A stretch of DNA of 64,000 nt, from assembly GCF_004766055.1 (NCBI RefSeq), contig NZ_SPQR01000007.1, positions 124,001-188,000 of the forward strand, in the 5' to 3' direction. Positions 41,195 through 51,261 of the stretch are shown piece after piece (position 1 is the first letter of the stretch; every line of letters starts with the position of its first letter). A program made the translations under genes and the position numbers. The stretch comes from Desulfosporosinus sp. Sb-LF. GTDB taxonomy: Bacteria; Bacillota; Desulfitobacteriia; Desulfitobacteriales; Desulfitobacteriaceae. The notes beneath the pieces are model-generated. The model did not search any database, had not been told where the DNA came from, and was given only the letters and a program-made list of their open reading frames with translations.

Positions 41195-44100
41195 ATGAGT
41201 AGTGTTTTAAATATTGGCTTGGATGTTGGTTCTACAACCGTAAAAATAGTAGTCCTGGATGCTGGTGAAAATATTGTTTATAAAAAATATCTTAGGCATT
41301 TTTCTAATATAAGAAGTACTGTCGTTACAATACTTGATGATGCCAAAGCGATGTTACACGGACACTTATTGACCCTGATGGTGACTGGATCGGGGGGGTA
41401 CAATATTTCCCAGAAGCTTGAGGTCCCATTTATTCAAGAAGTGATAGCATGTACGAACGCAATTAAAAGTGTCATTCCTAATACGGATGCTGCTATAGAA
41501 CTTGGAGGCGAGGATGCCAAAATAACCTATTTTGGAGAATCCGTTGAACAGCGAATGAATGGAACCTGTGCCGGAGGTACAGGGGCGTTTATTGATCAAA
41601 TGGCCTCATTATTACAAACCGATGCTCCGGGATTAAATGATCTTGCCAAAAACTATCATACAATTTACCCCATTGCATCTAGGTGCGGGGTATTTGCTAA
41701 GACCGATGTACAGCCCTTGTTAAATGAAGGAGCGGCCAGAGAGGATATTGCTGTGTCCGTCTTACAGGCCGTAGTCAATCAAACGATTAGTGGCCTGGCC
41801 CAGGGCCGTCCAATTATTGGAAATGTCGCGTTTTTAGGCGGTCCGCTCCATTTTATGTCAGAGCTAAGAGGGCGTTTTATTGAAACCCTTAATCTGCAAA
41901 ACAAGAATGTAATCTTTCCTAACGATTCACAATTTTTTGTAGCGATCGGAGCCGCACTTTCTTCTCGAGGTAAGATGCCTTTCACATTCGAGTGTTTATC
42001 CGGAAAAACGCCCATGATTCATAAGATTAATAATGTCGAGAGTGAAAAGCTGGAAATTTTATTCGCCAATGATGAGGAGTATATCGAGTTTAATGAGCGA
42101 CATTCCTCACATAAGGTCAAGCGTATAGAACTAGACAGTTACGAAGGAAATGCCTATCTCGGGATTGATGCAGGGTCGACGACCACCAAGATTGCGCTTG
42201 TGGATGAAATGGGGAGCTTATTATATTCGCACTATGGCAGTAATATGGGGAATCCCCTAGAATCGACTATAGATGCTTTAAAAAGTTTGTATGCAAAACT
42301 AAATGACAAAACATCCATTGTTAACTCAGCTGTTACCGGCTATGGGGAGCATCTTATAAAAGCTGCCCTGAAAGTGGATATCGGAGAAATTGAAACGGTA
42401 GCTCATTATACAGCTGCGAATTTCTTCCTGCCGGGTGTTGATTTTGTCTTAGATATTGGTGGGCAAGACATGAAAAGCTTAGTGATACGGGATGGGGTCA
42501 TTGATTCAATCACTTTGAATGAAGCATGTTCTTCTGGATGTGGATCCTTTGTAGAAACCTTTGCAAATTCTCTAAACCTGGATGTCGAAGAATTTTCCAG
42601 ATTAAGCCAGGAGTCAAGACATCCTGTCGATCTTGGGACTCGTTGCACGGTATTTATGAACTCTAAAGTAAAACAGGCACAGAAAGAAGGAGCTGAGATT
42701 AGTGATATTTCCGCGGGAATATCCATTTCAGTCATTAAGAATGCTCTTTATAAAGTGATTCGCTTGAGAAATGCTGAGGACCTTGGTAAGAAAATCGTCG
42801 TCCAGGGGGGGACTTTTCATAATGATGCTGTCCTTCGGGCTTTTGAGAAAATAACAAAACAAGAAGTGGTTCGTCCGGATATAGCAGGCATCATGGGTGC
42901 TTTTGGTGTTGCTTTGATTGCTAGAGATCGTTATGAATTTGGGAATCAATCTAACCTCGTACAAGGTAATGATTTGTTGGATTTCAAAACAGAGACATCG
43001 ACAAAACGTTGTGGATTATGTGGGAACAATTGCTTAGTCAGTATCAAACGGTTCTCGGGTGGGAGTGAGTATATTTCAGGAAACCGTTGCGAAAGAGGCG
43101 CTGGAAAAGACGTCGTAAAAAGAGAAATACCCAATCTCTATGAATATAAGTATAAAAGAGTTTTCAGCTACAAGCCCTTAACAAAAGAAAAGGCGTGGAG
43201 AGGGACGATCGGAATTCCTCGCGTTTTAAATATCTATGAGGACTACCCCTTTTGGTTTACGTTTTTTACGGAACTGGGTTATCAAGTTATTATTTCTGGC
43301 CGATCATCTAAACAAATTTATGAGCTGGGAATGGATACAATTCCTTCTGATTCTGCCTGTTACCCGGCTAAACTTGTACACGGACACATGATTGACTTAA
43401 TGAATAAGGGGGTAAGGAAATTATTCTATCCCTGCATTCCTTATGCCCGACCAGAGGATCCAAAGGCAGATAACCATTACAATTGCCCCATTGTGACATC
43501 TTACCCAGAGACCATCAATGCGAACATGGATAACCTTAGGGAACCTGGTGTTACGTTTTATCACCCTTTCTTACCACTGGATATGCCAAGTAGAATGGTT
43601 AAACGATTGTCTGAAGAGTTAGCACCTGAAAAAATACCAAAGCGTGAGCTTGCTAGCGCTCTGAAGAAGGCTTATGCAGAACAAGACAGGTATAAGGAAG
43701 AGGTACGAATAAAAGGAGAAGAAACCCTGCTCTATATCCGGGAAAAAAATCTAAAGGGAATTGTTCTCGCAGGCAGACCTTATCACATTGATCCAGAAAT
43801 TAATCATGGAATACCAGAGATGATCGGTTCCTATGGATTCGCAATTTTGTCCGAAGATTCTATTCAGCATCTCGGTGAGGTTGAGAGACCTTTGAGGGTT
43901 GTAGATCAGTGGGTATATCATTCAAGAGAGTACACTGCGGCTAGCTATGTAGCGGAACAAAGAGATTTAGAGTTAATTCAACTGAATTCGTTTGGATGTG
44001 GACTTGATGCAGTAACCACTGACCAAATTAAAGAAATTCTTGAAGCCTTTGGAAAAATATATACGGTGCTGAAAATTGATGAGATTAACAACTTAGGTGC

Positions 44101-45541
44101 CGCAAGAATTCGTTTACGGTCCATGATCGCGGCTATCATTGAGCGAGATAAGAGAAATTTTATTCCCAAGAAGATTTATAATAAGCCACAGAAAGTTTTA
44201 TTTACCAAAGAAATGAAGAAAACACATACTATTTTAGCGCCACAGATGTCACCGATTCATTTCCAGTTTTTTAAGACAGGATTTGAGAATGCGGGGTACA
44301 CGATCGAATTTTTGCCCTCCGTTGATAAGTCCGCGATTGACGAAGGGCTAAGGTATGTGCATAACGATGCTTGTTACCCGGCTATTATCGTCGTAGGCCA
44401 GTTAATGAAAGCGTTGGGATCTGGTAAGTATGACTTGAACAACACTTCGGTGATTATTTCCCAAACTGGGGGTGGATGCCGAGCGACAAACTATATCGCG
44501 TTTATCAGAAAGGCGTTAAAAGACGCTAACCTGGAACAGGTCCCTGTCATTGCGTTAAATACAGGAAATTCTTCTAATTTGGAAAATAATCCAGGCTTTA
44601 AACTCACACTACCGATGTTCAATCAGTTAATGATGGGGTTAATGTACGGAGATCTCTTGATGAGGGTTCTTTATAGAGTTCGTCCGTACGAGAAATCTCC
44701 AGGTTCTGCCAATCACTTGTATGATTATTGGGTCCTGCGTTGCCAAGAATCCTTAAAGAAAGGAAATAAAAAGGATTACATCGTGAATATTCGTCAAATC
44801 GTTAAGGATTTTGATAATCTGGAACTATTTGAAGATGTGGTTAAGCCGAGGGTTGGGGTCGTGGGAGAAATACTCGTTAAATTCCATCCTACCGCTAATA
44901 ATAACATTGTGGATCTGTTGGAGGCGGAAGGATCTGAAGCTGTCGTTCCTGATCTTGCTGACTTTCTCTTATACAGCGCTTTTGATAACCGCATTAAATA
45001 TGAACAACTATCGGGTAGTTTTTGGGGCATGGTGTCCGGCATTCTTTCAATTAACAGAATAGAATCCTATCGTAAAGAAATGAAAAGAGCCTTGGAAGCT
45101 AGCAAACGGTTCGAAGCCCCAAAGCCCATAGAAGAGATCGCTAAGTATGCGGAAAAACACCTGTCCCTCTCAAATCAGTCTGGAGAGGGGTGGTTTCTGA
45201 CCGGAGAGATGGTCGAGTTAATTCGCAGTGGTGTTAATAACATTGTGTGTTTACAACCCTTCGCCTGCTTACCAAATCATATCACGGGTAAAGGCATGTT
45301 CAGAGAAATTAGGAGATCCTACCCTCAAGCAAATATAGCGCCCATTGACTATGATCCAGGGGCAAGTGAAGTCAATCAGTTAAATCGAATAAAACTCATG
45401 CTTTCGGTAGCTTTAGAAAATCTACAAAACAAGGAAGCAGAACCCAGAACTGCCTTAGTGAAGGTAGAGAGTGCTTTAGGGGATAGTAAACTAGCAATGA
45501 TGAATTTAGACACTAAGTTGCGACAATGTAATTTGGATTAA
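41195..45541 (+). CDS. Giant 2-hydroxyacyl-CoA dehydratase activase-type protein
   Basis: A 1448-residue protein. Residues 5-265 and 320-580 are two BadF/BadG/HgdC ATPase domains ([10 protein letters not shown] with C125 in [21 protein letters not shown] with [11 protein letters not shown] near 441-451). A Cys cluster CGLCGNNC and C at SGNRC follow. A DUF2229-like part starts near 670 ([15 protein letters not shown]), and a C-terminal HgdB-like part near 1009 has [11 protein letters not shown]. The family activates dehydratases by ATP-driven electron transfer through [4Fe-4S] clusters; such fusions are known in Clostridia, but their substrate is mostly unknown. No separate hgdAB genes are nearby. 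The start is ATG 41195, after GGAGG. Confidence 0.88.
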   Translation: MSSVLNIGLDVGSTTVKIVVLDAGENIVYKKYLRHFSNIRSTVVTILDDAKAMLHGHLLTLMVTGSGGYNISQKLEVPFIQEVIACTNAIKSVIPNTDAAIELGGEDAKITYFGESVEQRMNGTCAGGTGAFIDQMASLLQTDAPGLNDLAKNYHTIYPIASRCGVFAKTDVQPLLNEGAAREDIAVSVLQAVVNQTISGLAQGRPIIGNVAFLGGPLHFMSELRGRFIETLNLQNKNVIFPNDSQFFVAIGAALSSRGKMPFTFECLSGKTPMIHKINNVESEKLEILFANDEEYIEFNERHSSHKVKRIELDSYEGNAYLGIDAGSTTTKIALVDEMGSLLYSHYGSNMGNPLESTIDALKSLYAKLNDKTSIVNSAVTGYGEHLIKAALKVDIGEIETVAHYTAANFFLPGVDFVLDIGGQDMKSLVIRDGVIDSITLNEACSSGCGSFVETFANSLNLDVEEFSRLSQESRHPVDLGTRCTVFMNSKVKQAQKEGAEISDISAGISISVIKNALYKVIRLRNAEDLGKKIVVQGGTFHNDAVLRAFEKITKQEVVRPDIAGIMGAFGVALIARDRYEFGNQSNLVQGNDLLDFKTETSTKRCGLCGNNCLVSIKRFSGGSEYISGNRCERGAGKDVVKREIPNLYEYKYKRVFSYKPLTKEKAWRGTIGIPRVLNIYEDYPFWFTFFTELGYQVIISGRSSKQIYELGMDTIPSDSACYPAKLVHGHMIDLMNKGVRKLFYPCIPYARPEDPKADNHYNCPIVTSYPETINANMDNLREPGVTFYHPFLPLDMPSRMVKRLSEELAPEKIPKRELASALKKAYAEQDRYKEEVRIKGEETLLYIREKNLKGIVLAGRPYHIDPEINHGIPEMIGSYGFAILSEDSIQHLGEVERPLRVVDQWVYHSREYTAASYVAEQRDLELIQLNSFGCGLDAVTTDQIKEILEAFGKIYTVLKIDEINNLGAARIRLRSMIAAIIERDKRNFIPKKIYNKPQKVLFTKEMKKTHTILAPQMSPIHFQFFKTGFENAGYTIEFLPSVDKSAIDEGLRYVHNDACYPAIIVVGQLMKALGSGKYDLNNTSVIISQTGGGCRATNYIAFIRKALKDANLEQVPVIALNTGNSSNLENNPGFKLTLPMFNQLMMGLMYGDLLMRVLYRVRPYEKSPGSANHLYDYWVLRCQESLKKGNKKDYIVNIRQIVKDFDNLELFEDVVKPRVGVVGEILVKFHPTANNNIVDLLEAEGSEAVVPDLADFLLYSAFDNRIKYEQLSGSFWGMVSGILSINRIESYRKEMKRALEASKRFEAPKPIEEIAKYAEKHLSLSNQSGEGWFLTGEMVELIRSGVNNIVCLQPFACLPNHITGKGMFREIRRSYPQANIAPIDYDPGASEVNQLNRIKLMLSVALENLQNKEAEPRTALVKVESALGDSKLAMMNLDTKLRQCNLD

Positions 45542-45542
45542 T

Positions 45543-45590
45543 AAAAAGGGTTGTAACTAAACTGTTATCCAGTTTGTTGCAACCCTTTTT
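45543..45590 (+). terminator. Activase-gene terminator
   Basis: Stem AAAAAGGGTTG/CAACCCTTTTT (45543-45553 with 45580-45590) with an inner AACTG/CAGTT pair. It ends in a T run. Confidence 0.85.
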
Positions 45591-45723
45591 ATCCGAGAAT
45601 TTCATAAAAATTCGAGAATTATTTGCTACTTTGCAGGTGTGTATAATCCTCTTTTTTGAGACACACACTGCCACCTTGAGAAAATCTCAAGTTTTGCTAC
45701 GACCCGTTTCGTTAATAGTTGAA

Positions 45724-46683
45724 TTAAAGACCGATCTCAGGTCTAGATAGCTTAAGTAAGTAAAACACTAATGTAGCAGTTGGCTGTTGAAAGAGCATAG
45801 CTAACGTCACAGGAACCGATACTTGAGGAGGAAAATATCCGATGGCTAAGACTGCCCCAAAACTAATATTTCGCATACCAACATTATAAATCATCGCTAT
45901 GACGGTATCTGAATTCCGTTCCCTTAAGATTAATGAACCAACGTATCCTAAAGAATAACCTAAAACGGTTAAGAGAAGGATGACAGAAAGAAGTTTAATT
46001 AAGGAGGGATTCCAATGAATTTCCGGTGCCACAATGCTAGCATTAATGGCTACAACCATAAATAAAGCGATTTTCGAGGTAAATCCTCCCACAGAACGTG
46101 AAAAAAGATCGAGTTTTCCTCGCGTAAGGTCATTGATTCCCATCCCTAGGAAACTTGGAATGGTCACCATCCACAAAAGCTGAAAAAGCATATGGACATA
46201 ATCAAGTTCAATAGTTTTCCCTACGATGAAGGCAAAATAAGAGGGCATGATGAATGGAACAATTAAGGTATCTAAGGTAACCGCGACAAGTGCCAGTGCT
46301 ACATTTCCTCCTGCCAAGGAAGTCCAGATAATTGAAGTGACGGCAATAGGAATAGAAGCACTGACCAGCAGACCCAAGCGAACAAAGAAGTCTTGGGGAT
46401 AAAAAATAGCCCCTATTGCCCAGGCCAGCAGTGGAGCAATGCCATGAATTAATAATAACATCCATAAGGGGACCCAAGGCTTTGAGAGAACTTGAAGAAA
46501 ATCACGAAACTTGGTCCCAAGGGCGGTAATGAACGTCATATAGGCGAATAATGCCACTGAAAGTGTACTCAAAATAGGCGTTTTTGGTAAGGGTAAGCAA
46601 AATCCCAAGAGTAGCGCTAATAAAACGACGAAAAACATACGGCGCCCAAGAAAATGATTCCATTTTATAAAACGATCCGTCAT
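45724..46683 (-). CDS. Bile acid:sodium symporter (BASS) family transporter
   Basis: A 319-residue membrane protein with about ten TM helices. It shows the BASS pattern: ALGTKFRDFLQVLSKPW near helix 2-3, VTSIIWTSLAGGNVALALV around the first re-entrant Na+ motif, and the conserved VGMRNISFGAVLA in the second repeat. In bacteria this family moves organic anions with sodium. The substrate cannot be told from sequence, so the bile-acid name is only the family label. The start is ATG 46683, after GGAGG; ATG 46722 is upstream of that site. Confidence 0.85.
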   Translation of the reverse strand: MTDRFIKWNHFLGRRMFFVVLLALLLGFCLPLPKTPILSTLSVALFAYMTFITALGTKFRDFLQVLSKPWVPLWMLLLIHGIAPLLAWAIGAIFYPQDFFVRLGLLVSASIPIAVTSIIWTSLAGGNVALALVAVTLDTLIVPFIMPSYFAFIVGKTIELDYVHMLFQLLWMVTIPSFLGMGINDLTRGKLDLFSRSVGGFTSKIALFMVVAINASIVAPEIHWNPSLIKLLSVILLLTVLGYSLGYVGSLILRERNSDTVIAMIYNVGMRNISFGAVLAIGYFPPQVSVPVTLAMLFQQPTATLVFYLLKLSRPEIGL

Positions 46684-46724
46684 TAAATATCCTCCATTGA
46701 AACAAAAAGGATGTAAACCCAAAA

Positions 46725-46768
46725 AATTAAAAAGAGCTTCACCGCTTTAATAAAAACGAATGAAACTC
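46725..46768 (-). terminator. tRNA-Trp terminator
   Basis: On the minus strand GAGTTTCATTCG can pair with CGGTGAAGCTC (46734-46744 with 46757-46768, several G-U). CTTTTTAATTTTTT follows. Confidence 0.55.
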
Positions 46769-46792
46769 TATTAATCAAAGCCAAAATACTTC

Positions 46793-46866
46793 TGGCAGGG
46801 GATGCAGGAGTTGAACCCGCGCCAGCGGTTTTGGAGACCGCTGTTCTACCATTAAACTAATCCCCT
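46793..46866 (-). tRNA. tRNA-Trp (anticodon CCA)
   Basis: A 74-base cloverleaf. The acceptor stem is AGGGGAT/ATCCCCT, and the D arm begins TTAGTTTAATGGTAGAAC. The anticodon stem is GCGGT/ACCGC with loop CTCCAAA, so the anticodon is CCA. The T arm contains GGGTTCAACTCC, and the CCA tail is encoded. A perfect promoter lies upstream (46888-46916). The 46684-47079 interval holds this tRNA and its signals and no protein gene. Confidence 0.97.
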
Positions 46867-46887
46867 ACTGTTTCTGCAACGAAACGA

Positions 46888-46916
46888 ATTATACCTTATA
46901 AAGAGACATGTGTCAA
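46888..46916 (-). promoter_or_regulatory. Consensus promoter of tRNA-Trp
   Basis: On the minus strand: TTGACA (46911-46916), a 17-base spacer, TATAAT (46888-46893). Both hexamers are perfect. Confidence 0.9.
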
Positions 46917-47079
46917 TGAATATTTTAAAGAACCTAGAATAATTAGTAAACCGGTTAGGCAAGCAGGATTTTTAAATAAAAGCCAGAATAGGCATACTAT
47001 AGTGTTACCTTTTCGTGGGATTTAACGAGTTATAATAGAGTAAATCATTCAGGAAATGCAAATGGGAGGAGAGAGATTC

Positions 47080-47907
47080 TTGAAGGTCGATCTACACGTT
47101 CATACACATGAATCCGATGGTTTGCTTTCAGTTGAAGAGGTCGTAAATCTTGCGCGGGCCAATAATGTTCAAATCTTGGCGATTACTGACCATGAAAGTA
47201 CCGAAGCAATTGCTAAAGCTGAAATTCTTGCCAAAGGATTAAATATTGAGATTATCCCTGGGGTGGAATTACTAACCAGCTATCGGGGCCATGAGGTTCA
47301 TCTTCTGGGGTATTTCAACAATGTCAATCATCCTGTTTTACAAGCTCGTTTGAAAGAGATACGTCAACAGCGAACCGCATTGGCACATGAGATGGTTGGG
47401 TGTTTAAAACGAGGTGGAATTCCTTTAGAATGGCAAGAAGTTGCACAAGAAGTCGGTGCAGGCGGGGCCGTCACGAAGGGACATATCATGAGAGCCATAT
47501 ATCATCGGGTAAACGGGAACAGTTCAAAAAATTGGCGAGAAATTGCAGCTTATTTTCGGCCAGGGGGTGTCGCTTATTTACCTTATCTAAAACATACGTT
47601 TGAAGACGCGGTCGATCTTATTTTTGGCTGTGGTGGGCTTCCAGTAGTAGCACATCCAGGACTACTTTACGATACTAAGATGATTTTCCCCCTTTTAGCG
47701 TACCGGCCTATTGGTCTTGAAGTCTATTATGGCTATTGGGAAAGCCAGGCAACTCTTATTAAGTACTATGCGCAAATCGCCGACAAATTTGCCATTTTAG
47801 CCACGGGTGGTAGTGATTACCATGGACCTTCTGGGCTGATTCAATTGGGTCAGATGGATGTCCCTCTTGAAGGTACCCGTAAGTTACAGGCCTATTTATC
47901 CATGTAG
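47080..47907 (+). CDS. PHP-family metal-dependent phosphoesterase
   Basis: A 275-residue cytoplasmic PHP-domain protein. It shows the four PHP metal motifs: VDLHVHTHESDG near the N-terminus, AITDHES, PGVELLT with RGHEVHLLGY, and GLPVVAHPGL near the end, then TGGSDYHGP. This stand-alone group includes 3',5'-nucleotide phosphatases and RNase AM. The start is TTG 47080, after GGGAGGAG; the ATG at 47056 lies ahead of the ribosome site. It is followed 43 bases later by the K+ channel gene and probably co-transcribed. Confidence 0.88.
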   Translation: MKVDLHVHTHESDGLLSVEEVVNLARANNVQILAITDHESTEAIAKAEILAKGLNIEIIPGVELLTSYRGHEVHLLGYFNNVNHPVLQARLKEIRQQRTALAHEMVGCLKRGGIPLEWQEVAQEVGAGGAVTKGHIMRAIYHRVNGNSSKNWREIAAYFRPGGVAYLPYLKHTFEDAVDLIFGCGGLPVVAHPGLLYDTKMIFPLLAYRPIGLEVYYGYWESQATLIKYYAQIADKFAILATGGSDYHGPSGLIQLGQMDVPLEGTRKLQAYLSM

Positions 47908-47950
47908 ATTACCTGTTATTTACGGTCAAAAGGCAGAAAGGAGCCACTCA

Positions 47951-48958
47951 GTGGTTAAGCGGATGAGGCTTGCGTTTATGGCTCTACTTGTAACACTTAC
48001 TGTTGGGATAGTGGGGTTAATATTAACGGAACATCTTAGTTTAGCTCGTGCAATTTATTTAACCGTGCAGACGATTACGACAGTTGGATATGGAGATGTT
48101 GAGGCTCACACAAATGCTGGGCATATACTTTTGGTTTTTCTAATGCTTGGCGGAGTTGGAGTAATGTTCTATTTTGCGGGGTTAATGATGTCCTTTTTGA
48201 TTGAGGGTCAGATGGCGGGTGTGTATGGGAGAAGAAAGATGAATAAGAAGATTGACCAACTTAAAGATCATATTATTGTTTGTGGAGCAGGACGTGTGGG
48301 CAAGCAAGTTCTTTATCGCCTCCGTAAAGAGGGTGCCCAGTGTGTGGTGATTGAGCAAAATGACGACTTAGCAAGGCAGTTAATTGAAGAGGGCTTTTTG
48401 GTGATCCATAGTGATGCTACCCAAGATGAAACCTTGAAAAGAGCCTATATTTATAAGGCTAAAGGACTTATCTCTGCTTTACCAGAGGATTCTTTAAATG
48501 TTTTCGTAACCTTAACGGCTAAGGGGCTAAATCCTGGTATTCATGTGGTTGCTCGGATGGATCAGTTAGAATCTGAAAAAAAGTTATTGCGTGCAGGAGC
48601 GGACAAAGTAATTTCTCCGGCCACCTTGGGGGGGTGGCGAATGGCAATGTCTATTCTAAAGCCTATTAGCGTGGATTATATTGAAACCGTAATTCATGAT
48701 CACAATATTGAGATGGAAATGGTAGAATTAAGGGTTGACCAAGGTTCTTGCCTGGTTGGACAGACATTGTCAACAAGTGGTATTAAACGACAAACTGGAG
48801 CAATGGTTCTTGCGATTTTACGGGATAACCAGGTGATTAGTAACCCTGGTGCTGATGAGAAAATTTTCCAGGGGGATCTTTTAATCGTTTTGGGCTTGAG
48901 AGAGCAGTTACATCGCTTAGAAGATGTTGCAGCGAACATAACACAATTGCAATCTTGA
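47951..48958 (+). CDS. Two-TM potassium channel with RCK (TrkA-N/TrkA-C) domains
   Basis: A 335-residue membrane protein. Helix 1 is at about residues 8-28, then a pore loop with the selectivity filter TVQTITTVGYGD, then helix 2 at about 58-78. A cytoplasmic TrkA-N/RCK domain follows (HIIVCGAGRVGKQVLYRL Rossmann motif). The final part is a TrkA-C-like domain. Such channels open on ligand or Ca2+ binding to the RCK ring. The start is GTG 47951, with AAAGGAG seven bases before; the ORF from 47858 overlaps the previous gene. It is 43 bases after the PHP gene. Confidence 0.93.
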   Translation: MVKRMRLAFMALLVTLTVGIVGLILTEHLSLARAIYLTVQTITTVGYGDVEAHTNAGHILLVFLMLGGVGVMFYFAGLMMSFLIEGQMAGVYGRRKMNKKIDQLKDHIIVCGAGRVGKQVLYRLRKEGAQCVVIEQNDDLARQLIEEGFLVIHSDATQDETLKRAYIYKAKGLISALPEDSLNVFVTLTAKGLNPGIHVVARMDQLESEKKLLRAGADKVISPATLGGWRMAMSILKPISVDYIETVIHDHNIEMEMVELRVDQGSCLVGQTLSTSGIKRQTGAMVLAILRDNQVISNPGADEKIFQGDLLIVLGLREQLHRLEDVAANITQLQS

Positions 48959-49047
48959 TTTAAAATATTAAGATTAAAAGAAGAGGTCTTGGGATAAAAT
49001 ACCCTCTGAGTGAGAGTAGTAACAGTTTTCATTGTGGAGGGAGATTT

Positions 49048-49938
49048 ATGCATAATTCACGTTCTGAACAAGACGTCCTTCGGGATATCAAAAAGCTTAT
49101 TCATACACATTTCGGGGAAAGTGCTCAGGGACTTCATGTAGAGGTCAAAGGGGATCGTGCTACACTTTGGGGAACGGTTGACAGTCTTGTAGAGAAAGAT
49201 TTTTTTGGAAGCCGAGTGGGGCGCATAGACGGAGTGCGGGAATTGGATAATTCACTAACAGTGGCTAATGACGGGACTATCAGAGATAAAGACATTGAGA
49301 AAGGAATTGCTGAACGTTTTCAAGGATCAAATTATGAAGATATTACGCATTTAGGTTGTCGAGTAAGTCGTGGGGTTGCCACCCTGCTTGGGCATGTTGA
49401 GACCCAGAGTACAGAACGATTGGCAAAACGGTTAGCTTCTCAAGTCCGCGGGGTAAAAGAGGTTCGTAGTGAAATTCAGTTCTTGGAAAAGGCTGTTGAT
49501 GACGCAACCTTGGTTAATCGGGTAGAAAATGCCTTGGTCGCCTCTCCGTGGGTTAATGCTCAAGAAATTAAAACTGAGGCTCGAAATGGCCTGATTACGT
49601 TAACTGGATTAGTTGATACTCAGGAAGCTATGGAATGGGCTGTAGAAACAGCTTACCAGGTGCCGGGAGTAAAAGCCGTGGTTAGTGAGGTTTTTTCTAG
49701 ACACCGCTCTCAAGGAGACGATTTGTGGTTAACGGAAAGGTTGGTCTCCAAGCTTGGACAACATCGTTTAAATTCCGGACAGATACGCGCTTTTGTCCAG
49801 GATGGCATTGCGTTCCTGACAGGTGAAGTGTATACCGAAGAAGATCGAGAATGGGCTGAGAAAATAATTCAATATATCCCGGAAATTCATGATGTTAATA
49901 ATTCAATAAAAGTAGCTGCACATTCAAGTAAAGGTTAA
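49048..49938 (+). CDS. Protein with four BON domains
   Basis: A 296-residue protein of four consecutive BON-type domains of 65-75 residues. Each ends with a beta hairpin of the form V-x-L-x-G-x-V (ATLWGTVDSL, ATLLGHVETQ, ITLTGLVDTQ, AFLTGEVYTE) followed by a helix and V-x-x-V. BON domains often bind membranes or phospholipids, or sense stress. There is no signal peptide or membrane segment, so it is likely cytoplasmic. The start is ATG 49048, after GGAGGGAG. It follows the RCK channel by 89 bases and may share its transcript. Confidence 0.85.
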   Translation: MHNSRSEQDVLRDIKKLIHTHFGESAQGLHVEVKGDRATLWGTVDSLVEKDFFGSRVGRIDGVRELDNSLTVANDGTIRDKDIEKGIAERFQGSNYEDITHLGCRVSRGVATLLGHVETQSTERLAKRLASQVRGVKEVRSEIQFLEKAVDDATLVNRVENALVASPWVNAQEIKTEARNGLITLTGLVDTQEAMEWAVETAYQVPGVKAVVSEVFSRHRSQGDDLWLTERLVSKLGQHRLNSGQIRAFVQDGIAFLTGEVYTEEDREWAEKIIQYIPEIHDVNNSIKVAAHSSKG

Positions 49939-49956
49939 ATTCTCAAAAGGAGACTT

Positions 49957-50002
49957 AACGCCAAAAACTTATAGTTAATGCTATAAGTTTTTGGCGTTTA
50001 TA
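49957..50002 (+). terminator. BON-gene terminator
   Basis: Perfect 18-bp stem (49957-49974 with 49981-49998) and loop TTAATG. Only a short T tract follows. Confidence 0.8.
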
Positions 50003-50104
50003 TCTCTAATATTTAAACTTCTACATAACAAAGTAATTTTAGAAATAATAACAGGGAATGGAAATTTAGGGAATATTAATCTGTTAGTTTCTCTGTAGCC
50101 ATTA

Positions 50105-50113
50105 TGATATAAT
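50105..50113 (+). promoter_or_regulatory. Extended -10 promoter for the YdjM-type gene
   Basis: TGATATAAT: TGn, then perfect TATAAT at 50108-50113. A weak TTAGTT lies in the -35 region. Confidence 0.5.
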
Positions 50114-50190
50114 GAAAACAACGCAGATTTCACAATAAAAGTGTTTATGGAGCATAAAAATGCAATTTTTGATTGTAGAGGTGAGCTAAA

Positions 50191-51150
50191 ATCGATCCGA
50201 TAACACATGGTTTAATTGGAGTTGCATTGAGTACCCTTTCAGGTCACTCTATCCAATTGAATGATCCTGTATTTTTGGGTTGCACTTTAGGTGCAATGCT
50301 CCCTGATCTAGATATTATTGCTCATGTAAAGGGTCGCCTGTATTATTTATTAAAACATCGGGGAGCTAGTCACTCTTTTATTGCGTTAACTGGCATGGCT
50401 CTGGGGCTAGGCACAGCTTTGTATTTACTTTTTCCTAACAGCTCATGGACGACTGTTTTCTTTTTTACCCTGCTGGGAACCATCTCCCATGGCATTATGG
50501 ATTTATTAAATTCCTATGGCGCAGAACTTTTATGGCCTTTTTCACGCAAAAAAATTACAGTTGATATGATTATGCTTACTGATCCTGTGGTTCTAAGCTT
50601 TTTGCTTATGTCTTTTTTAATTTCAATAAAGAATCAAGATTTAGCGAAGACTTCTTCTCTTATTGCTTTGCTGTTTAGCGCGTTATATTTGGGATATCGT
50701 CATTTAGGCCGCACGAAAACACGTGATCGCTTAATGTCGATTTATCATCTGAAAGATAGGGATCAAGTCAAAGTCCTTCCGGCAATGTATCATCCATTTA
50801 CTTGGAACTTTATTCTTTTTCAAGAGGACTTTGTGAGTTTTGGTATTATCCGAAACCAAATATCCTCGGTCTGCCGTGTCTTACCTCAATTTAATGGAGA
50901 TAACCCTGCAGTTTCAAATGCTCTCGAAGGAAACCTCGCCGAGATATTTAGCCAATTTACACCTTATTATCATGTGATTATCCATTCTTCAGGAAATGAT
51001 GAATGTAACGTAGAATTTTTGGATTTGCGATATTGGACTAAAGGAGATTTCCTATATACGGGTAACGTATTTCTTAACGCAGACGGAGAAATATCACAGG
51101 AAATATTCCACCCTTTACCTAATCAAGCGGGTGTGCTATTAAGCTGTTAA
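50191..51150 (+). CDS. YdjM-type membrane metal-dependent hydrolase, apparent AUC start
   Basis: A 319-residue membrane protein of the YdjM/DUF457 family. The conserved N-terminus DPITHGLIGVALS is encoded, but its first codon is ATC (50191), seven bases after GAGGTG. An in-frame TGA at 50182 closes the frame, and no ATG, GTG or TTG precedes the motif. The next standard start (TTG 50227) would cut off the conserved His. Other family features are GAMLPDLDII, HRGASHSF and GTISHGIMDLLNSYG with metal-like His/Asp. About five TM helices span residues 1-175, and a soluble C-terminal part follows. Confidence 0.75.
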   Translation: MDPITHGLIGVALSTLSGHSIQLNDPVFLGCTLGAMLPDLDIIAHVKGRLYYLLKHRGASHSFIALTGMALGLGTALYLLFPNSSWTTVFFFTLLGTISHGIMDLLNSYGAELLWPFSRKKITVDMIMLTDPVVLSFLLMSFLISIKNQDLAKTSSLIALLFSALYLGYRHLGRTKTRDRLMSIYHLKDRDQVKVLPAMYHPFTWNFILFQEDFVSFGIIRNQISSVCRVLPQFNGDNPAVSNALEGNLAEIFSQFTPYYHVIIHSSGNDECNVEFLDLRYWTKGDFLYTGNVFLNADGEISQEIFHPLPNQAGVLLSC

Positions 51151-51261
51151 ATCACCCCCCCCTTACCGAACGAGGTTAGTGGGGGTTAAGTTCAAAAAAA
51201 CCTTTTGACATTTTCCTAGCTCATCAACCATAATGGGTAAGAAGCATGGAGGTGGAAAGGT

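Noticed and set aside
45661-45723. CTTGAGA/TCTCAAG mini-hairpin after the activase gene
   Set aside because: A 7-bp stem with a 3-base loop and weak T tract; a stronger terminator already precedes it.
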